DNA of 64,000 nt, taken from NCBI GenBank assembly GCA_037157565.1, contig JAZHRO010000013.1, positions 116,822,001 to 116,886,000 on the forward strand, read 5' to 3'. The notes beneath the pieces are model-generated. The model had not been told where the DNA came from, searched no databases, and was given only the letters and a program-made list of their open reading frames with translations. The stretch comes from Thalassia testudinum (lineage: Eukaryota > Streptophyta > Magnoliopsida > Alismatales > Hydrocharitaceae). The number at the start of each line of letters is the position of its first letter. The stretch's first letter is position 1. Positions 56,151-64,000 of this stretch are shown here, piece after piece. The position numbers were made by a program, and so were the translations under genes.

Positions 56151-57660
56151 TGATTAGTCCATATTTGTGGGCTATTTAAGTATTTAAGTGCCTACACATT
56201 AAGTTAATTTTAACATTTAGATAGCATACATAGGATGTAAATAAATTAATTCATATTTTTAGCTTGAGTGCATAATTCATGTATGGCATCCATATCAAAA
56301 TGCATTTAGAATTAACCTAGAATTGCATGCATTTGATTAGTTAATTAATTAGGTGAATTACCTATATTATTTTAATTAACATAGAAGCTAAGGAGATATG
56401 TATAAATAATCCTAATTATTTATTATTATTCTTCTACAAGAATAGCTCTGCCTCTCTTCCTCTAGCCATACCTCCTTAATGGCCGTGAGAAGTGGATATG
56501 CTCTTGCCTCTCCATTTCAAACCCATGTGCATGGCTACAAAGGGAGGAGGAGACAGGCATGCAACGGAAGACACCACCCCACTCCACCACTATGCACTCC
56601 ACTCCACCACTGTGGCTTTCAAGGTCGAGCTCCACCACAACGTGGGCCGGTGAGGTGACAGCTTGCCACGCCAATCTGGTGAGCTTGGCCAGTACTGTAC
56701 AACTACCAGATCACCCTCCCTGTCCATGCACCACCAACACCATCTTCTTTTTCTTCTTCTTCTTCCTCTATTTTTGGAACAAAACCATCCCCGCATCCTC
56801 TTTACTGCACCTCCACGCCACACCTGCAGCAGTGCGCAACCTCCTGTGCGAGCTCCCTTGCAATCCCCATGTGACCGACCTCCACACTCCAGCCCCTAGC
56901 GCACGCCCATGCGTGCTACAACAGCCACTATGCCTGCACTCCCTGCAGTGTGCTGTCGACGTTTGCAACAGCAGCAGCACGTCCTCTAGCCCACTGGCCC
57001 TTGCCTGCCTACGTAGAGAATGCACTACAGCTACCGCTCTACCCGCGCGTAGAGTGCTCTACACCTTCTTCTACGTAGAGAGCGTGCCTGCACCTTTGCC
57101 CGTGCGCCCTCCAGCAGCTCTTCTCGCACACCCTCCAGCCGCTCTGTCCACCGCAGCGTGTGCTCCCTCGCCATTCTAGACTGCACGCCCTTTAGCAGCT
57201 CCAGTCGCGCACATCTCCAAAATGCGCAACAAGTAGTGCGTGAGCCCCTTGTCGACCAACCTCACCCGCATGCCCACACCCTCTTTTGCCGTGCACACCG
57301 TTTAGCATCAACGCCCATTTTTTTCTTCTTTGCCTTCTCCTCCAATAGACCGAATGAAACCCAAAGTTATCATGGTCCTCCTCTGCGTAGTTGCCTCATC
57401 TAGCCATGGAGTTTCGCGCCATCAACATTAATGAACTCCCCTCGACCTCAGGAACTCAGCCATACCCTCTGAAGGCTGACAGCAGCCCCATCGCGCCAGC
57501 GAGCTGCTGCCACCATTGCTAACCTTCCTAGTTGCCGGGGAAACCATCGGCAGCCATTCAATGCACTGTCATTGAAACAGCAATCTTCATTTTCGATAAA
57601 AACCTTAGCATGAAATGACGTGTCGCTGTATGTGATGGCATGGTAGAAAATCACTTGTCA
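56151..57660 (+). mobile_element. LTR-like sequence, plus orientation (right end uncertain)
   Basis: Begins TGATTAGTCCATATTTGTGGGC. An AT-rich start with GCATACATAGGATG and TTGCATGCATTTGA text is followed by a TATA box (TATAAAT, 56401-56407), a GC-rich CCTCC/CACCAC segment and an AT-rich tail, the order seen in the A and E LTRs. A 206-codon frame (56559-57179) in the GC-rich part is Pro/Ala/Leu/Thr/Cys-rich with a poly-Phe stretch, and no domain is recognised. No PBS was found, so the right end near 57660 is a guess from the composition change. Confidence 0.5.
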
Positions 57661-58090
57661 AAACATTTTAATTCTTAGAATCTAACCACGAAAATAGTTA
57701 GGTTGTCTTTACAGGAAGGAATTAGCCTATTGAATGTCTTATTTGTTCAGGAATATTATCAAATGTACATACTAATTATTGCAACTCACTTTATCACATA
57801 AACTCTTAATCTAAATAATTAATCAGGAATGTAGGTGTTTATATGCAAAATTACCATAATATAATATTCTAAATAATGACCTTGGTAATAGTAAACAATG
57901 TTAATATTAATCTCCTACCTAATGACACCAATTTACTACAACCAATATCTCATGTTGTATGTCATTCATAAGAAGAAATCAATCACATGTAATTCAAATT
58001 TAAGTAAGGGATGTCCATGCAATTTCAACCAAATATTATATAAGACATATAAATGAATAGTACTTCCATCAATGGCATGATTCCTAATTA
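57661..58090. other. AT-rich stretch with no recognised feature
   Basis: About 430 bases of AT-rich text (AATATTATCAAATGTACATAC, TAATATTAATCTCC) between two opposed LTR-like segments. No ORF, repeat or tRNA seen. Confidence 0.5.
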
Positions 58091-59254
58091 TTAATGCAAT
58101 CAAAAGTAGAGCATTCTTTCTGTCTCCTCGTGCATATGCGAGGAGGCTTCGTCGGAGTTGCTATTAGGGAAGGTCGGCTGGATTGAGGCCATTGCGTTGA
58201 TGGGGGAAGCATGATCAGAGGTGGCCGGATGCACCCGGTTGGTGATGGTGGTCACCGGCGACGATGACGCTAAGAGATGCATAAGGAGGGCGTGGAAGCT
58301 GGCTGGTGGTCGTGCGGAGGCAGTGGACATGAGACGGGAAGAACGATGATGTTGGAGGGGAGATTGACGGTTTGAAGTGGCTGCATGAGTCGAGGGGCAG
58401 ACCTACGTCTTTGGGTTCTTTGTGAGGGGGATTGCAGGTGGTGGAAGGAAAAAGAGGAAGAAGAAGAAGAAGCCTCACGCATGTGGGCTGAAGTACAGCT
58501 TCAATTGCGCACGCACGCAGCTGGAGCGCAGGCTTCGCTTGCGTTGGTGTGCATGGAGCGACGCAGGCATGTGGCTACAGGTGCATGAGGGCGCACGTGC
58601 GGTGAGAGCGATGAGAGGCTGGCAGTGTGTGGTGTGGTTGCACGCGGTGAGGGGGTAGCACGCGTGATCTGGCTGCGGTGGGTTGGCACGGTGAAGGCAG
58701 TGGCGAACGGCTGTCACCACGCTCGCTACCGCCTAAGAGGATGAAGAGGTGGTTGTAGTGGATGCTCGCAACGGTTCACAGTGTGTGCTTATGGGTTCAC
58801 GGTGTAAGTTTCTGTCACGGTGGTGGAGATGGAGGATATCCCCGTAGGGGGGAAGGAAGATGATCATCTCCAGCAGGGGGTTGCACCTAAATGCCTCTCC
58901 CATTTGTTTCTCTCACCAGGAATCTTGACCAGCGACTCACCCGGCGAGTTAATCTCAACTGTTGGGGGTGTTGCATTGAAGCCTCGCGACGAGGGTGCGG
59001 TTTGTTGCAAGGGAAAAAAAGGAAAAGAAAATGGATTATTGACAGTGTTATTCGAAAATGATGCATGTAATGCATATATGTCACCATAATTTATATTACC
59101 TTATATTACATGTGAATGTGATGCATAAAACAAGCATGCCATCATATTTATAAACTAATCTATTTATAAATCTAAGTATGCTATGTACAGGTAGAAATCC
59201 TTCTAATATCTAGGTATTTATGCGTTCGATTAGCCCACAAATGCGATCTCATCA
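58091..59254 (-). mobile_element. 3' LTR of element I (minus strand; inner end uncertain)
   Basis: On the minus strand it starts TGATGAGATCGCATTTGTGGGC at 59254, directly after a polypurine tract. AT-rich text with a TTTATAAATAG-type TATA candidate (about 59165) is followed by a GC-rich CCACCGTG/CTCACCG segment. The start is similar to that of the LTR at 56151, which runs the other way. Open frames on both strands of 58215-59089 look like composition artefacts. Confidence 0.6.
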
Positions 59255-59290
59255 AATGCCCTCATGCCTAGTTTTTGCTAGTCCCGAGCA
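59255..59290 (-). other. Polypurine tract and upstream box of element I
   Basis: Minus strand GGGACTAGCAAAAACTAGG, then CATGAGGGCATT, directly before the LTR start. The GGGACTAG box also precedes the polypurine tracts of A and E. Confidence 0.7.
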
Positions 59291-60770
59291 AAAGTGAAAG
59301 TAATGGAAGTAATCAAGGGAATTCTTCTTTCTTTATTCTACAAATTTAGAGATCCAGACGAATGTAAAGTGATAATAATAGTTTAGGTAATGGATCCAAG
59401 TGAAATAACCAACTTACATTTGTAGTTCGTACTTATCCGTTGGTCAATATTTCTATCGGGATAGGCAACTACTTCTCTCGGGGATAAAGCAGAAGATAAT
59501 TTGTAATTTGACCCTGGCTTTTTGGATTATGTAGGTGATATCGAGTTAAATGAATTTGTATTTGGTGTCACACACTCATTTGGTGCTACATGTAATCTAG
59601 TACTGCAGACTCTAGATCTCTAGACTATTAAACAAGTCAACTCGAAGAGAGGCTAAATAATTGTGCTCTCCCAATATTCCTTTGTGCTCACTCTTTTCCT
59701 TTATTTCTTTCTAAGATCACAAATCTTACCAAATTTAGTAAATGTACTCATTATTTGATAGCCTCACTTGGCATTCACACTTCAATTAAAGTCTTAATAA
59801 CTCTACAACTAAGTTAGAGTCCCCAGCCAGTATTCGGGCGATCAAAAATACTGAAAGGTAGGTATGGGTCATATTTGGTGGATCTCGATGGGTGTTTTTG
59901 TTGCCTCAGAAGCATCACTACGAAGATAAAATAATAAACTTGGACTCTTTTCTTTTTCTTTTATCATTCTCTTTTCTTTTTTCTCTTTTTCTTCTCTTCT
60001 TTTTTTTTTAATATAATTGTTTCTTTTTTCCTTCTTTTTCTTTCTTTATAAATCAGGATAACACGACACAAACTTTTATTTATGAGGCATTAATAGGGAT
60101 GATGATGGTCAAGAGGATATTGTGTGGCTTATTTGCTGGAAGTGCCTACTCTTGGCATCGGGAAGGAATGGACAGGACAAGTGTATTTCTAACCTTTGAC
60201 ACTATTATCCTTCTTCAGTTGAGGACTCTATGAAGGACGGTCGTAACCATCCACCAAAGTCATAGCTTTAGTAAGACTCAATCTCTGTGCATCTACCTTA
60301 TTTGGTGACTCTCAGGAATTCACACAATGTATGCACACAGGAACAGAGAGCGAAAACTATGCCTAACTCTAAAGTATCATCATCTAATTGTCCAAAACTT
60401 CAGAGTCCTTGCACTAGACTTAGCACACCAGTAATCTCTCTACTTTCTTCTCACAAATATGAGGTGGATCTACTAGATGATAGTATGCCTGACTCCCTAT
60501 TAACTGTCCAAGGGTTCAGTATACTAAAAATGTACTGGATTCTAAACTTAAGAAATAATTCAAGAAGGAAAATCTTCAATGACACTTTCATGAAAAAGAT
60601 GTTTGATAGGGCCTAACCAATTCAGCTCAAATTTTCTTTTTTATGTTAATGCACCTAACCTAAGTGCATGAATACTGCCTAAAATGCAAAATGCACCCCC
60701 CATGCCTAAATCCTACAATGTCCTCATTGTAAAATGAAAATAGGGGGAGAAAGGAAGGAAATCACCTGAA
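59291..60770 (-). mobile_element. 3' non-coding region of element I
   Basis: Minus strand carries TTTTACAATGAGGACATTGTAGGATTTAGGCATGGGGGG (complement 60690-60730), the segment that marks the start of this region in A and E. A poly-pyrimidine run at 59945-60050 (purine on the element strand) lies in the place of the A-rich blocks of A and E. The 109-codon plus frame 60287-60616 is antisense and unrecognised. Confidence 0.72.
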
Positions 60771-62282
60771 GATGGTGTTATTCTGAATGCTGGGTTGCCT
60801 CCCAACAAGCACTGCATTTTCCATCAGTAGCCAAACTTATAAGGAACCTATAAGTCTGGTTTCAGATAGAAAAAGCTAGGCCCTAAAAATATGCGTAATA
60901 GCGCAGGCCTAGAAAATAGGTAGCCACGGATGTTGGTGAGTTGATTATGCAGCGTGATTCCAAATGCTCGCTAGAAGATATGAAAATAGAGAATCTCATA
61001 GGCTACCTGGGGAGGTCTAGGAATAACAAAAGGAATATTAAAAGGGACCTCCCAAAACAGAATAGGTGAAGGATAACAATGATCCTCCAAAGTAGGAAGG
61101 GTTTTAAAAGATATAAACATTATTATTTCAAACCCTTGAATGGCGAGACTAAAAGTACAAGCATCAATCCACATTTGTCATTCTACCCGAGGATGTACTG
61201 GCCTGATATGTTCTCCAGAAACAATGTACATGAGCAGAGATCTGAGCCAAGGTTCGGTTAGGGAGTGTATGGGTTATTTGTGGTGTTGGAAGGTAATGAT
61301 TAAGTCCAATGAGGGCTTAGTCGGTGTCGAGTCCAATTCCAGCAACAATTCAGATTGTGTATTTTCCCTAACAATTTTTGCAGAAAAATTCAAGTCACCC
61401 TTCCTATCATTAATGATCGGAGTCATATTTTCACCTTCTGGTATATGTGAATCAATGGTGGACTCCAAATTAAATTTCTTTGATGGCAGGGTTGAAGCAA
61501 CTGAATCATTATCATTAATTTCATCCCCGGATTCTTTTGGTTCACTTGAGTTTTTGTCAGGGTGTAAATGTGATTCACCAGTAAAGAGAGGAGCTAGATC
61601 AATTATTTCTGAAGGAGGATCCGTCTTAATGTTTTAGAGTAAGCCTATATCACTCAATTATTTATTCTTCTTGAGGCATAAATCCTCAATTGATGTGTTT
61701 TGTCCTCAAGAGTCTCCCCTAGGCTTCTCACTATTGTATTTGTCCTCCTCCAATATGAACTCCTAGTTTTGTGGAGGATGACTCTCAAAAGAAGGGAGGA
61801 ATCTGGATTTCACCAGATTATTTATATCCTTAGGGGGCAAGTCCTCAAATAAACCAAAATCCCCCTATGATTCACTCCAAACTCTAAGGCCAAGTTCCTC
61901 CATCAGGTTATCATCCACCTCTAAAATAGACTCTTTGTACCCCTAGGACTAAAATTGATCCAATTGATCCTCCATTCGCTTAGCGTCACCTTCATTGGGT
62001 GCATTTAAATCTTCAGAATGTTGGATGGTAGGTGTTAATTCCCTAAGTGGAGGGTCAGGATTAGGCTCACTAAGGGTAGAATGGGGTCCCACTAGATATT
62101 TAATAGGGGAAGTGATATGAACAATACGTCCTTGACCTGGGTTATCAGGGGTAAGGAAAATACTGTCATTGGGGTCAAGGTCCTCAAGAGGTACCATCTT
62201 CCCTTTCTTTTGATTCCAATATAGCTCGGGTAGATAATTACTAGGATTGTTCTCCTCTAGTGGCCATATCTCATTGGGAGAG
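60771..62282 (-). pseudogene. Unrecognised coding region of element I, broken
   Basis: Minus-strand text reads almost continuously in one frame with a handful of stops: EIWPLEENNPSNYLPELYWN, then MVPLEDLDPNDSIFLTPDN (82-codon frame 61949-62197), SPIKYLVGPHSTLSEPNPDP. An acidic stretch follows (DNLMEELGLR, FILEEDKYN), ESTIDSHIPEGENMTPIIND (61274-61468), then a hydrophobic, Pro/Phe/Ile-rich end (SFKTLPTLEDHCYP, PILFWEVPFNIPFVIPRPPQ; 60971-61174). It occupies the place before the 3' non-coding region where integrase or an extra ORF is expected. It matches no gag, protease, RT, RNase H or integrase motif I know. The acidic then hydrophobic order recalls the tail of the element A frame at 7829-8551, but I see no clear alignment. 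The upstream part is cut by the LTR at 62283. Confidence 0.5.
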
Positions 62283-64000
62283 TGATGAGATACTCATCAT
62301 GATCTCTAATTACCCCTAATTAACTAGTCTTCCTAGTTAATTAGCAAAGATTATGAACATATAAGGGTTAATTATAGAATAAGGGATACATGGTAAAGGG
62401 CCTTAAAATAAGATAAAAATGACATTTTATCATTCAAATAACATTATTAATAATTTAGATAATAATTGGACTCGAAATCAAACTAATCATTCTCTTAATT
62501 AATAAGATAAGTAACTTAAATATAATGTATACATAAGCATGTAATAACTTAAGTGATTTTACTTAATCTAATAAATTAACCTAAAAAGGTCAAAATTGTA
62601 AATTCAAGGTGTAAACATAATATTTACCTTGTTTACTAACATATATAAGAAGTTGAAAAAAATCTAAGTTAAAATAAACCTTCAAAACCTAGGTTTACAT
62701 TTTAGTCCTTAATATTCATTACAGTCGGGTCCTTATTTATCACACAGGTCCTTAAGTTCTGTTACAAATAAGTTCCTCTTCGTCTTCTTCTTCTTCTTCT
62801 TCTTCAGCCGAACGAATGGCTAGCGGCAGAGAGTCACCCCACCACGCGATCACCGCCCTGTCGACATTATTGCTCTTTGCCCAAGCTCTTGCAGCTTGTG
62901 CTCACCACCTCCACTTGATCCATCGGTCTGGATTAACCGAAAATCCTATTTTTTAGTGGGAGTTAACCTCACGGTCGACGGAGACGACGACGGAGGTTAA
63001 GCTCTTCGAGCTTCTTCTTTGGCCAGACCCTGCCACTCTCTTCGGTGCAAACTACTATAAATACCCCCTCACACCTCTGATTTCAAGCAAGTTGGCTCCC
63101 TTCCCTCTTCTAACACTGTAGCCGACTTCGATAGGCTATTCTTCCAAAACCTCCAGCAAACCCCCATTTCATCTTCCTACTTCCTCCATCCACATTAAGT
63201 AGCCAAGGAAATTCGCCGTGGTCTTCTGCACCTCTAACAAAGGTGCCAACCCTAGGATTCCTCCGCTCCACCTCAAATACACCTGCCGGAGCTCTTTCGA
63301 CCACCCTCTAATTTCGTCGTCCGCCATGAGACTTCGGCGGAACCCTATTGACCCCTTCGTCCAAGTAACAGTAGACTAGGAGTAGGAGTAGGCTAGCTTA
63401 GTTAGTTAGTTTAGTTAGTTAGGTTAGAGCAATTGTAGAATTTAGCTTCATCTCTTCCAGCTTCGGCGAGTTCCTTGAGCTCGCCAGAGACCTTAATTTT
63501 GTCTTTTAACTCACTGTTCACCTTCTTATATCTTCCATGTTCATTTCTAAATCACTAAATAGTTTAATTAGATCACCTAAATGCCTAATTCATATCTCAC
63601 CTTCACTGACTACTTCATTGTCCATGGTGACAGTAATCGGCTTAATTCCACCTTCATTGGGTTCTTTCATCACCTATCATCACTAATGAACCCTAATCGA
63701 CTTTATATTACCTATTACTATCATCTATAATTAAACACCCAGATTTAATTTAAGTTTCTGAGTTTGCTGTCCATGGTGGCTCAGGAACATTTCATCTATA
63801 AATTAAATATATATTTATGATTAATAATACCTATTGACTTCATTTAACTTCTCAACCGAGTAGTTAAATGAAATCCTAAGCTTAAACCAGTCAAACTTTT
63901 AAGAAACAAGTTTACTGTCAAATCTAATATTTCAATGAACAAACGAGGAATTTAATGTGAAATAGAGTTTCCTTGTAACCTCAGAATCATTTTTGGTTTA
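62283..64000 (+). mobile_element. Partial LTR, family F (left part; runs off the window)
   Basis: Begins TGATGAGATACTCATCATGA, like 10645 (TGATGAGAACCTCATCATGA). The TATA box (TATAAAT) lies 773 bases in at 63056-63062, against 928 in the complete copy, with the same CTATAAATACCCCC context and a CTCCGGCG/TTCGACCACC leader. The left flank is GAGAG; the right flank is outside. Confidence 0.75.
63056..63062 (+). promoter_or_regulatory. TATA box of the right-edge family-F LTR
   Basis: ACTATAAATACCCCC, matching 11573-11579. Confidence 0.75.

Noticed and set aside
56559..57179. 206-codon frame, Pro/Ala/Cys-rich with a poly-Phe run
   Set aside because: Lies in the GC-rich part of an LTR-like segment downstream of a TATA box, has overlapping frames on the other strand and no domain I recognise.
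56151..59254. A single DNA transposon with terminal inverted repeats
   Set aside because: A polypurine tract and a retrotransposon 3' UTR directly abut the right end, and the outside flanks (GCCTG, AATGC) do not match.
1..64000. Host protein-coding genes, tRNA or rRNA genes
   Set aside because: Every frame with a recognisable domain is retrotransposon gag or pol; no cloverleaf or rRNA core sequence was recognised by eye. A transcript alignment would be needed to exclude small host exons.

Overview
The window looks like plant nuclear heterochromatin. Almost all of it is nested, decayed LTR retrotransposon sequence, and I found no convincing host gene, tRNA or rRNA. The internal domains are of the Ty3/gypsy Athila type: gag with a YDPSNYE-like motif, an aspartic protease with LLDLGAS, and a reverse transcriptase (RT) with FGLCNAPATFQRCM. 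The primer-binding sites (PBS) match the 3' end of plant tRNA-Asp. This points to a flowering plant with abundant Athila elements; I cannot name the species. Letters A to I below are my own labels.

Layout. 1-1482 is the right part of a family-F LTR. 1483-2617 is an LTR end, PBS and leader of element H. Element A (+) has a 5' LTR at 2618-4141, gag, protease and an unrecognised tail, but no RT, RNase H or integrase. Its 3' LTR starts at 9998, is split by a family-F solo LTR (10645-13337, target site CTAAC), resumes at 13338 and stops at 13656, where it is fused to the gag of element E (+). E runs gag-protease to 16487, is interrupted for about 32 kb, and resumes with RT, RNase H and integrase at 48358-50374 and a 3' LTR at 51794-53448.

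The interruption is element C (minus strand, 16488-48357). It has a single 3' LTR at 16488-18769, a full gag-pol, and a 5' LTR that has become three tandem units (42153-48357). Element B (+, 28566-41791) lies inside the leader of C. It is the only structurally complete element here, with two LTRs of exactly 2252 bp. C also carries a Ty1/copia-like solo LTR (24209-25630). After subtracting both insertions, C's internal region is about 8.73 kb and B's is 8.72 kb, which supports the reconstruction. A 58-bp stretch of E pol is present on both sides of C.

To the right, 53449-56150 is a minus-strand Athila pol fragment (G). 56151-59254 holds two LTR-like sequences facing each other. 59255-62282 is the 3' part of a minus-strand element (I) whose coding region I do not recognise. 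62283-64000 is the left part of another family-F LTR. Relative order inferred from nesting: E before C; C before B and before the copia LTR; A before the F solo LTR. All coding regions carry stops or frameshifts, so the window is a record of insertion, recombination and decay rather than a set of cooperating genes.
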